Origin: CAIVAT01 sp037133475
GTDB lineage: Bacteria; Bacteroidota; Bacteroidia; Bacteroidales; FEN-979
Length of the DNA: 64,000 nt
Direction: 5' to 3'
Assembly: GCA_037133475.1 (NCBI GenBank)
Contig: JBAXOB010000004.1
Span: 1 to 64,000, forward strand
Part shown: positions 9,030 to 16,129 of the stretch, piece by piece
How the letters are laid out: the number at the start of each line of letters is the position of its first letter
Numbering within the stretch: position 1 is the first letter of the stretch
Program-made: the position numbers and the translations under genes
The notes under the pieces: model-generated
What the model saw: the letters and a program-made list of their open reading frames with translations, nothing else
Told to the model about the DNA's origin: nothing
The model's database searches: none

Positions 9030-9413
9030 ATGGCATACGCAAAGACCGATTTATTCAACAGTGACCTGAAGGCAGCGGCCACCCTTTTCAAAGCGCTGTC
9101 ACATCCTGCACGACTGGCTATTTTGCAATACCTGGCCGAGACCAGGGTTTGCATCACCGGGGATATATCCGGAGAATTACCCTTAAGCAGGACCACGGTG
9201 AACCAGCATCTGAAAGAGTTGAAAAATGCAGGGTTAATCCAGGGAACGGTTGATGGGGCCAGGGTAAACTACTGCCTGAACCCCAAAATGATCAGCGAGC
9301 TGGAAAGTATCGCCAATTCCTTTTTTAAGGGGATCGGTGGCGGCGGTGACTATGACTGTATGGAGGGCCGGCAGGAGAAAAAAAAGCAACCCTCCGGCAA
9401 GCGGATAGCGTAA
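9030..9413 (+). CDS. arsR: ArsR/SmtB-family transcriptional repressor
   Basis: A 127-residue winged-helix protein. It has the ArsR core LFKALSHPARLAILQYL (about 19-35), a recognition helix in LSRTTVNQHLKELKNAGLI (about 52-70) and a wing GTVDGARVNYCL. The classical As(III) motif ELCVCDL is changed to TRVCITGDI, keeping one Cys (Cys41). Further Cys are at 82 and in the C-terminal tail (YDCMEG, Cys110), so the inducer site may be built differently, as in several atypical ArsR proteins. It is the first gene of the operon, 18 bp after the -7 box, and probably represses it. The inducer may be As(III), an organoarsenical or Hg(II); the sequence does not decide. Confidence 0.9.
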   Translation: MAYAKTDLFNSDLKAAATLFKALSHPARLAILQYLAETRVCITGDISGELPLSRTTVNQHLKELKNAGLIQGTVDGARVNYCLNPKMISELESIANSFFKGIGGGGDYDCMEGRQEKKKQPSGKRIA

Positions 9414-9436
9414 AAACTTTTTCAAATCTCATTTTT

Positions 9437-10666
9437 ATGAAAATATTGGTTTTATGTACCGGCAATTCATGCCGGAGCCAGATGGCGGAAGGATTTCTGA
9501 AATCATTTGATACAAGGCTGGAAGTTTTTTCGGCGGGGACACATCCGGCACCCCATCCCAATCCCAATGCCGTTGCCGTGATGAAAGAGGCGGGGATCGA
9601 TATTTCCCTGAACAAACCCAAAAATGTTGACCTCTTTCTTGCCGATTCCTTTGATTTTGTCGTGACGGTATGCGGTGGGGCGCAGGAAAGCTGCCCGGCC
9701 TTCACCGGAAATGTGAAACACAGGCTGCATATTGGCTTTGATGATCCCGCCGATGCGGTTGGTTCTCTGCAGGAGGTGTTGCCTGTGTACCGCAGGGTCA
9801 GGGATGAAATCAAGGCGGGTTTCATGGCATTCTACAATGATTCCGTCAAGGCCGGGGCTGACCGGGAGGCGGAGGCGTTGAAGGCCATTGTACGGGAGAA
9901 ATATGGTAAGATTGCCGACCAGAGTAAAGAGCAAAACCAGTCCTCCTGCTGTGGAACAACGACCTCCTGTTGTGATGTGGATTACACCATTTTCAGCGAA
10001 GATTATTCAGGGAGCAGGGGATACGATCCCGACGCCGATCTTGGCCTGGGATGCGGGATTCCCACCGATTTTGCAGGGATTTCCAGGGGAGACCATGTGC
10101 TCGACCTGGGAAGCGGCGCCGGGAACGACTGTTTTATCGCCCGGGCCATCACGGGTGAAACCGGCGTTGTGACCGGCCTTGATTTTACCGATGAGATGCT
10201 CGACAAGGCGCGGGCCAATTGTGAAAAACTGGGTTATGACAACGTCCGCTTTATCAAAGGAGACATTGAAAACATGCCGCTTCCGGCCGATTCGGTGGAT
10301 GTGGTGGTTTCAAACTGTGTGCTGAACCTGGTTCCCGATAAACAGAAGGCATTTTCGGAGATCAACCGGGTTCTCAAACCGGGAGGCCATTTTTGCGTCT
10401 CCGACGTGGTCATCAAAGGCGACCTTCCTGCGAGCCTGAAACAGGACGCTGAAATGTATGCAGGTTGCGTATCGGGCGCCATCCGGATGGAGAGCTACCT
10501 TGCCATTGTTGGGCAACAGGGTTTCCGGGAAATTACCCTCCATAAACAGAAAGCAATCACCATCCCCGACGAAATTCTTGCCAACTACCTTGACAACAAA
10601 CAGCTGGAAGAGTTCAAACAGGGTGGAACCGGCATCTTCAGCATTACGGTTTCAGCAACAAAATAG
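9437..10666 (+). CDS. Fusion of thioredoxin-type arsenate reductase (ArsC) and arsenite methyltransferase (ArsM)
   Basis: One 409-residue frame carries two arsenic enzymes. Residues 1-140 are a low-molecular-weight-phosphatase-type arsenate reductase with CTGNSCRSQMAEG (Cys7, Cys12) and TVCGGAQESCP (Cys79, Cys86). These match the Cys10-Cys15/Cys82-Cys89 arrangement of the thioredoxin-coupled ArsC family. Residues about 165-409 are an ArsM-type SAM methyltransferase: SSCC…SCC linker (171-179), LGLGCGIPTDF (Cys206), the SAM loop VLDLGSGAGND and YAGCVSGA (Cys344). No cysteine follows 344, so a third As-binding Cys found in some ArsM enzymes is missing. The fusion could reduce As(V) and methylate the As(III) without release. 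It begins 23 bp after arsR. Confidence 0.9.
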   Translation: MKILVLCTGNSCRSQMAEGFLKSFDTRLEVFSAGTHPAPHPNPNAVAVMKEAGIDISLNKPKNVDLFLADSFDFVVTVCGGAQESCPAFTGNVKHRLHIGFDDPADAVGSLQEVLPVYRRVRDEIKAGFMAFYNDSVKAGADREAEALKAIVREKYGKIADQSKEQNQSSCCGTTTSCCDVDYTIFSEDYSGSRGYDPDADLGLGCGIPTDFAGISRGDHVLDLGSGAGNDCFIARAITGETGVVTGLDFTDEMLDKARANCEKLGYDNVRFIKGDIENMPLPADSVDVVVSNCVLNLVPDKQKAFSEINRVLKPGGHFCVSDVVIKGDLPASLKQDAEMYAGCVSGAIRMESYLAIVGQQGFREITLHKQKAITIPDEILANYLDNKQLEEFKQGGTGIFSITVSATK

Positions 10667-10725
10667 GGAAACATCGATCCTGACTGGTATCAGGTGACGT
10701 CAACAAGTACACTATTAAAAAACCC

Positions 10726-11019
10726 ATGGATATGAACGAAAATAAGGTAAATCAGCCCGAAGGCTCAGTAAATGAAAATGATTGCGGCTGCGAAGATGGA
10801 AACTGCCGGCCAAAAAAGAACAATCGTATCAGGAAAACAATTTTCGCAGTCATTGTGCTGGCGGCCCTGGCGATCGTTACGGTGAAACTTGTCTCCAGGC
10901 CTGTTGTGACACCCGGCAAGGAGGCCTCCTGCAAACCGGGATCATCCTGTTGTGATACCACAAAGGCTGCAACGTGCGATACGACAAAGGGTTCTTCATG
11001 TTGTCCAAAAAGCAAGTAA
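10726..11019 (+). CDS. Small cysteine-rich single-pass membrane protein
   Basis: This 97-residue protein has no family I recognise. It has a cytosolic-looking N-terminus with a Cys cluster (NDCGCEDGNC, Cys20, 22, 27) and a basic stretch (RPKKNNRIRK). One membrane helix (about 39-56) follows, then a tail with repeated vicinal cysteines (SSCCDTT at 75-76, TCDTT, SSCCPK at 92-93). Basic residues before the helix predict that the tail is periplasmic. It sits between the ArsC-ArsM fusion and the ArsG-like permease, whose start follows its stop by one base. Paired cysteines could carry As(III) or Hg(II) between enzymes and permease, but this is inference. In other ars loci this position is often held by an ArsF-like thioredoxin-fold protein. 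Confidence 0.75.
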   Translation: MDMNENKVNQPEGSVNENDCGCEDGNCRPKKNNRIRKTIFAVIVLAALAIVTVKLVSRPVVTPGKEASCKPGSSCCDTTKAATCDTTKGSSCCPKSK

Positions 11020-11020
11020 T

Positions 11021-11722
11021 ATGAGCCCATGGATAACTCAGGTCTTAAGCAGCGACCATGCCACACCTGCCGTATTGATTGCCGTTTTCGTGATGGGTAT
11101 CATCAGCGTGGTGACCTGCGGCTGTAATTTTGCCATTATCGGCGTGGTGGCGGGCTATTCCGGCGCCAGCGCATCCGACAACAAAACCAGGACAGTAATC
11201 ATTCGCGGGTTGGCTTTCCTGGCCGGCGGCATCGTATCGATGGCCCTGATAGGAGCCCTGTTCGGATATGCCGGGCAATGGATCAGCTCCTCCTTTGGCA
11301 ACTGGTGGAAAATTGCGGCAGGGCTGATCTCCATCTTCTTCGGATTATACTCGATGGATCTCCTTCCCTTTAAAATGCCCGGAATTTCGGTCAAACAAGG
11401 GAAACCGGGGCAGACCGCCCTTTCCGCGATCCTGTTTGGTCTTGCCATCGGAGGATTGTCAAGCGCGCTCAATTCATGCTGCAACCCGCTGTTCCCGGTC
11501 ATCCTGGCCGCTTCATTCGTCAAAGGAAGCGCCGTCTGGGGGCTGATGATGCTTACCACCTTTGCATTCGGCTACGGGCTCCCGCTGGCAGCCATGATGG
11601 TTGGCCTGGGACTTGGCGTTGGCAAGATCTCAAAAACCCTCTCCATCGTCGGCACGGTTGTAAAATATGCCGGGGGGATCGCCCTTGTCATCCTGGGATT
11701 TTATTTTTTGCTGACCCTGTAA
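11021..11722 (+). CDS. ArsG-family/CcdA-like permease
   Basis: The 233-residue product has about six membrane helices of the CcdA/DsbD transmembrane type. A Cys pair lies in the first helix (VTCGCNFAII, Cys33 and Cys35) and a vicinal pair in a later helix (LNSCCNPLFP, Cys153-154). Proteins of this sort next to arsenic genes are annotated as the ArsG family of organoarsenical efflux permeases. The CcdA-like fold equally allows thiol-electron transfer across the membrane. The start was set at the ATG at 11021, one base after the preceding stop; the longer frame from 10952 overlaps the small Cys-rich gene. It is probably translationally coupled to both neighbours. Substrate (aromatic or methylated arsenical, or electrons for the Cys-rich neighbour) is uncertain. 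Confidence 0.8.
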   Translation: MSPWITQVLSSDHATPAVLIAVFVMGIISVVTCGCNFAIIGVVAGYSGASASDNKTRTVIIRGLAFLAGGIVSMALIGALFGYAGQWISSSFGNWWKIAAGLISIFFGLYSMDLLPFKMPGISVKQGKPGQTALSAILFGLAIGGLSSALNSCCNPLFPVILAASFVKGSAVWGLMMLTTFAFGYGLPLAAMMVGLGLGVGKISKTLSIVGTVVKYAGGIALVILGFYFLLTL

Positions 11723-11726
11723 ATTG

Positions 11727-12776
11727 ATGCGCAGAAGGATGGAGCCAGGATTTATCACCGGTTACATGGAGACCCCGGCAGGGGCTGTCGCCAGGATTTC
11801 CACAGCATGGAGCTTCGGCGACCGGGTGAATACCATCAGGGTCCGCTGGTCGGTTGGAAGGATGAAATACTGGGTCAACCCCGGGATTTATGCCGTCGGT
11901 TCGCCCGATCCCTCCTCGCATGTTTTCGTGACAGCCAATTTCAAACTCACCTTCGACCACGTGCGAGCGGCCCTGGCAGGGATGAATGCATGGCTGCTCG
12001 TGCTCGACACCAGGGGGATCAACGTGTGGTGCGCTGCCGGCAAGGGAACCTTCTCCACCAGGGAGATCGCCCGGATGATCAGCCAGGTTGGGCTGGAAAA
12101 ACTGGTGACGCACCATAAAATTATTGTCCCGCAGCTCGGAGCCCCAGGCGTTTCGGCCCACGAGGTGAAACGGCAAACCGGCTTTTCGGTCATCTACGGG
12201 CCTGTCAGGGCTGCCGATATTCCCGCCTTCATGGCAAACGACCTGAAAGCCTCAGAAAAGATGCGCAGGGTGACCTTCCCGTTTTGGGACAGGCTTAAGC
12301 TCGTTCCCGTCGAACTTGCCAACGGGGGTTATTACCTGCTGTTAATCCCGGCGATCTTCCTGATCCTGTCGGGATTATACCGGTGGGGGTATTCCACCGA
12401 CCTGGCCTTCAGCGATGGATTGAAAGCCCTTGTAAACCTTGGTGCCGCATACCTGGCCGGTTCGGCCCTGACCCCTGCCCTGCTGCCGTGGATCCCGTTC
12501 AGGAGGTTCTCCCTCAAAGGGCTGGCCATCGGTTGGCTGGCCGCGATCGTCCTGGTTAAGATTCAGTTTCTTGGAACTACACCGATAAGTATCATCTCCT
12601 GGTTCCTGATGATCGGCGCACTCTCTTCCTTCACTGCCATGACTTTTACCGGAACCTCAACGTTCACCTCTCTTTCAGGTGTACAGAAGGAGATGAAAAC
12701 GGCGCTGCCGGTGCAGATCGGCATGGCTGCACTGGGGGCGGCAGGCTGGCTTCTTTCAAAATTCATACCGATATGA
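11727..12776 (+). CDS. hgcA: HgcA, corrinoid protein for mercury methylation
   Basis: HgcA transfers a methyl group from a corrinoid to Hg(II), giving methylmercury, and is required together with HgcB. The 349-residue product has the diagnostic cap-helix motif NVWCAAGKGTF, whose Cys102 is the expected lower ligand of cobalt. It lies inside an N-terminal corrinoid-binding domain (about 10-185). Five membrane helices follow (about 200-217, 231-254, 263-283, 286-305, 327-346). This layout separates HgcA from the soluble acetyl-CoA-pathway CFeSP, which has a TIM barrel and no membrane helices. The ATG at 11727 follows the permease stop by four bases; a TTG at 11724 and an ATG at 11739 are alternatives. 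It overlaps hgcB by 4 bp. Confidence 0.95.
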   Translation: MRRRMEPGFITGYMETPAGAVARISTAWSFGDRVNTIRVRWSVGRMKYWVNPGIYAVGSPDPSSHVFVTANFKLTFDHVRAALAGMNAWLLVLDTRGINVWCAAGKGTFSTREIARMISQVGLEKLVTHHKIIVPQLGAPGVSAHEVKRQTGFSVIYGPVRAADIPAFMANDLKASEKMRRVTFPFWDRLKLVPVELANGGYYLLLIPAIFLILSGLYRWGYSTDLAFSDGLKALVNLGAAYLAGSALTPALLPWIPFRRFSLKGLAIGWLAAIVLVKIQFLGTTPISIISWFLMIGALSSFTAMTFTGTSTFTSLSGVQKEMKTALPVQIGMAALGAAGWLLSKFIPI

Positions 12777-13066
12777 ACGGATTCGTATACCTAAGCAATG
12801 TGGCGACCCTAGCCCTCGACCCTGAGAAATGCAATGGCTGCAGGATGTGCGTGGTGGTTTGTCCGCACGCGGTAATTGCAGTGGAAAACCGCAAAGCCAG
12901 GATCGTCAGGAGGGATCAATGCATGGAATGCGGGGCCTGTGCCCTGAACTGTTCTGAAAATGCGATCACCGTGAAGTCAGGCGTGGGTTGTGCCACCGCC
13001 GTCATCAACGGACTGATCCGCGGCACGGAGCCCAACTGTGATTGCGGTTCGGGCGGGTGCTGCTGA
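12773..13066 (+). CDS. hgcB: HgcB, two-cluster ferredoxin partner of HgcA
   Basis: A 97-residue 2[4Fe-4S] ferredoxin. Cluster motifs are CNGCRMCVVVCP (Cys20, 23, 26, 30) and CMECGACALNCSE (Cys50, 53, 56, 60). It has the features that mark HgcB rather than an ordinary ferredoxin: the extra Cys in SGVGCATAV (Cys73) and a C-terminal vicinal pair GGCC (96-97), here preceded by CDC (89, 91). HgcB is thought to reduce the HgcA corrinoid and to bind Hg(II) through the terminal thiols. The start ATG overlaps the hgcA stop (ATGA), so the two are translationally coupled. It ends 25 bp before acr3. Confidence 0.95.
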   Translation: MNGFVYLSNVATLALDPEKCNGCRMCVVVCPHAVIAVENRKARIVRRDQCMECGACALNCSENAITVKSGVGCATAVINGLIRGTEPNCDCGSGGCC

Positions 13067-13091
13067 TTTTTAACAACCCTAACTGAGAAAT

Positions 13092-14129
13092 ATGAAAACA
13101 CGACTGAAATTCTTTGACCGCTATCTTACACTTTGGATCTTCCTGGCGATGGCTGCCGGGGTATTATGGGGATGGCTGTTCCCGGGCATTGCCGGTTTCT
13201 GGAATGCGATGTCTTCTGGCACTACCAACATTCCCATTGCCATCGGGCTCATCGTGATGATGTATCCCCCGCTGGCCAAGGTAAAATATGAAGAGCTGGC
13301 CGATGTGTTTAAAAACACCCGGATCCTGGGCTTGTCGATGGTGCAAAACTGGCTGATCGGACCGGTGCTGATGTTCCTGCTTGCCATCATCTTCCTGCAG
13401 TTCAACATCGACTATATGTACGGACTGATCCTGATCGGGCTGGCCCGCTGCATTGCCATGGTGATCGTATGGAATGAACTGGCAAAAGGTGATACCGAGT
13501 ATTGTGCCGGGCTGGTGGCCTTCAATTCGATCTTCCAGGTGCTTTTGTTTTCTGTTTATGCATGGATTTTTATCGCCGTCATTCCCGCCTGGTTCGGGCT
13601 GCCCACCAACCATTTGGTCGAAGCGATCACCATCAGGCAGATCGCCGAAAGTGTCTTCATCTATCTCGGGATCCCCTTCCTTGCCGGGTTTCTCACCCGT
13701 TTCCTCCTGGTCAGGATTAAGGATAAAACCTGGTACCACACGAAGTTTGTGCCACGGATAAGCCCGCTCACACTCATTGCCCTGCTGTTTACGATCCTGG
13801 TGATGTTTTCGCTGAAAGGAGAATATATCGTGAAGATCCCCTTCGATGTGATCCGGATTGCCATCCCCCTTTGCATCTATTTTGTAATCATGTTCCTGGT
13901 CTCATTTTACATGAGCAAAAAGGCAGGCGCCACCTATGAACAGTCGGCAACCCTGTCGTTTACGGCGGCCAGCAACAATTTCGAACTGGCCATTGCCGTG
14001 GCCATCGCCGTTTTCGGCATCAATTCAGGCGAGGCGTTTGCCGCCGTGATCGGGCCCCTGGTCGAGGTCCCTGTGATGATCGCGCTGGTCAACCTGGCCT
14101 TGTACTTTAAGCGGTATTGGAAGAACTAA
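13092..14129 (+). CDS. acr3: ACR3-type arsenite efflux permease
   Basis: The 345-residue protein has about ten membrane helices and the ACR3 signature GLARCIAMVIVWNELAKGD followed by YCAGLVAFNSIFQ. The Cys of ARC (Cys120) is the residue found essential in ACR3 family members. It extrudes As(OH)3 using the proton gradient. It is the last gene of the ars-hgc operon, 25 bp after hgcB, and its stop overlaps by 4 bp the stop of the convergent glycosyltransferase gene, so there is no room for a separate terminator. Having the pump at the end and the repressor at the start indicates that hgcAB are enclosed inside one arsenic-responsive unit. Confidence 0.92.
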   Translation: MKTRLKFFDRYLTLWIFLAMAAGVLWGWLFPGIAGFWNAMSSGTTNIPIAIGLIVMMYPPLAKVKYEELADVFKNTRILGLSMVQNWLIGPVLMFLLAIIFLQFNIDYMYGLILIGLARCIAMVIVWNELAKGDTEYCAGLVAFNSIFQVLLFSVYAWIFIAVIPAWFGLPTNHLVEAITIRQIAESVFIYLGIPFLAGFLTRFLLVRIKDKTWYHTKFVPRISPLTLIALLFTILVMFSLKGEYIVKIPFDVIRIAIPLCIYFVIMFLVSFYMSKKAGATYEQSATLSFTAASNNFELAIAVAIAVFGINSGEAFAAVIGPLVEVPVMIALVNLALYFKRYWKN

Positions 14130-16099
14130 TCAGGATTCAGGAACTCCGGGGAATCGGCCGGGATGGAATCGGCTCCCTTCAGCATCAGCCTTGCCGGCCC
14201 CTTTAGCTCAACATCGGGGATCAGCTTTTCGGCATCCGCTGCCGTAATCCACCCCTTGTTCAGCATCTTTTCCGACACCAGGCGGTAAAATCCCGCGTTC
14301 GATTCACGCAGGTGTCCATCCGGGTCGAATGAATATTTAAACCATTTTGGCCGCGGGATAATGGAGGCCATGAAAATAGCCTCTGCCAGCGTGAGTTTCG
14401 AGGCATCCTTGTTGAAGTAATAACGGGAAGCCTCATTGGCGCCGTAGATCATCGGACCCCATTCGATAAGGTTGAGATAGACCTCGTACATCCGCTCCTT
14501 GGTGCTGAGCCCCTGGTTTTCGATGAGCCATACGATCAGCGCCTCCTCCAGCTTGCGGGCGATGGTCTTGTTCCTGCTGAGAAATACATTTTTCACCAGC
14601 TGCATGCTGATGGTGCTGCCTCCGCGGGCAAACCGGCCCTCCTTGATATTGGTGATGATCGATTCGCGGAAAGCATCCGGCAGGAACCCGCGGTGCTGGT
14701 AAAAGGCACCATCTTCGGAGGTCAGGACCGCCGATTGCAGGAAACCTGAAATATGGTCCAGCGTGCGGAAATTGGCATTTTCAGGCCCGATATCGAAGGT
14801 TCGAACCGGCTGGTCCTTCTCATAGGCCGTATAGGAGAAGGGCTCGTTGATCTTTGTCAGGTCGGCATTTCCGTACGACTGTACGCTGAACTGGTGCCGG
14901 TCGAGTGAAGTTTCAAACTGAAGTGAATCAGGATGGTTAAGGTCGACCGAAAAGTACAGGTACCACGACAGGTTTCCCTTTACACGCAAGCCGTCGAGGT
15001 TTGTAAAAAGACCCGGTGGAAATGAGGAGAACAGGTCCTGTGCGGGAAACTGGGGTTTGGTAATGCGCAGGGTCACCTGTTTTCCCGGTCTTGCACGGTA
15101 GCCTAGGTAAGGGTGAAAGTCGATCCGGTTGAAGGTAACCCGGGAGGCGCTGTCGAGTTCCACCTGGTCCCGGCCAATGTTCAGCAGGTAATTGATGGAT
15201 AGTTTATCAAAGGTGACCGGCCCCGCGGCGATTTTCCGGTGATCGACCCTGAGCCCGCTCACAGCGGCAAAACCCGTGATCCGGGTCATTTCCCCGCCTC
15301 CTTCCTGTGCTGCAGCGCTGAAGGCAAGGGTATCAAAATCGACCCTGGCCTCCCATTTATAACCGATAAACGGGATGGTCACCTTTGCCTGATCAGCCGA
15401 ATAAAGCCTGAATTCGGCCATCCTGTTGCGGTTGTCAATTTTCCCGGCCATCACCCATTTTGCGCTGACCGAATCCTCCGTAACCAATGCCACCGACCTG
15501 AAATAATGATCGCTGAGGATCACCTGGTCAACGTGAAAGTCCATCCTGTGCTGCTCATTCTTACTGGTCATGCTGAAGTTCCTGACTTCGAGCGACAGGG
15601 GGATCTTATCAAAGATAAAACCCATCATCCTGTCAACGGCCGATGCGTAACTGACCGCGACTGAAACTGAATCTTCGGAACTCTTCCTGTGATGGAGGAG
15701 AAACCTGAAATTAGTGACGCTGTCGTGGCTTTCGAATGAAACCACCGTGTTGATCAGCCTTACGTGATGCAGGGTGACACGCCCCGCCAGCAGTTTCAGG
15801 ATCCCGACAGAGGCGTAGGCAGAGTCAATCTTCAGCAAGGTATCGCCCTGTGCAGGTTTGAGCGTGATGCCGGTCACCAGGATCGAGGCAAGTCCCTCGA
15901 TCCTCACACGGGAAACTGCCAGGATGGCCCCGTTTTGCCTGTTGAAATTGTTGATCCGCCGGTTCAGATACCAGGAGGCCACCGGCGTCCTGAATACGAA
16001 GGTCAGCAGGATAAAACCCACCACCCCAAGCAGCAGATAACGCAGGATCCGGATTACCCTGTTGGACGGATGCAATATATTTTCGAAAAGGCGATGCAA
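14126..16099 (-). CDS. Membrane protein with AsmA-like region and GT51 transglycosylase domain
   Basis: The 657-residue protein has one membrane anchor (about 20-40: LRYLLLGVVGFILLTFVF). A long beta-rich region of AsmA/DUF748-like character follows (about 45-440), then a C-terminal glycosyltransferase-51 domain. GT51 motifs are SEDGAFYQHRGF (catalytic Glu), RGGSTISMQLVKN, KLEEALIVWLIE and EVYLNLIEWG…GA. GT51 enzymes polymerise lipid II into glycan strands. No transpeptidase domain follows, so it is closer to monofunctional MtgA-type enzymes, but with an unusual large periplasmic N-terminal part. It lies upstream of an Omp85-like barrel on the same strand (31 bp gap), which hints at a joint envelope role. 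Convergent with acr3. Confidence 0.8.
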   Translation of the reverse strand: MHRLFENILHPSNRVIRILRYLLLGVVGFILLTFVFRTPVASWYLNRRINNFNRQNGAILAVSRVRIEGLASILVTGITLKPAQGDTLLKIDSAYASVGILKLLAGRVTLHHVRLINTVVSFESHDSVTNFRFLLHHRKSSEDSVSVAVSYASAVDRMMGFIFDKIPLSLEVRNFSMTSKNEQHRMDFHVDQVILSDHYFRSVALVTEDSVSAKWVMAGKIDNRNRMAEFRLYSADQAKVTIPFIGYKWEARVDFDTLAFSAAAQEGGGEMTRITGFAAVSGLRVDHRKIAAGPVTFDKLSINYLLNIGRDQVELDSASRVTFNRIDFHPYLGYRARPGKQVTLRITKPQFPAQDLFSSFPPGLFTNLDGLRVKGNLSWYLYFSVDLNHPDSLQFETSLDRHQFSVQSYGNADLTKINEPFSYTAYEKDQPVRTFDIGPENANFRTLDHISGFLQSAVLTSEDGAFYQHRGFLPDAFRESIITNIKEGRFARGGSTISMQLVKNVFLSRNKTIARKLEEALIVWLIENQGLSTKERMYEVYLNLIEWGPMIYGANEASRYYFNKDASKLTLAEAIFMASIIPRPKWFKYSFDPDGHLRESNAGFYRLVSEKMLNKGWITAADAEKLIPDVELKGPARLMLKGADSIPADSPEFLNPD

Positions 16100-16129
16100 A
16101 ATGGTGCTGTTAATGAATAAAATCAGGGG

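Noticed and set aside
11724..12776. HgcA read as the acetyl-CoA pathway corrinoid protein large subunit (AcsC/CdhE) or CdhD
   Set aside because: The NVWCAAGKG motif with five C-terminal membrane helices and an adjacent HgcB-type ferredoxin is specific to HgcA; no TIM barrel or other acetyl-CoA pathway genes are present.
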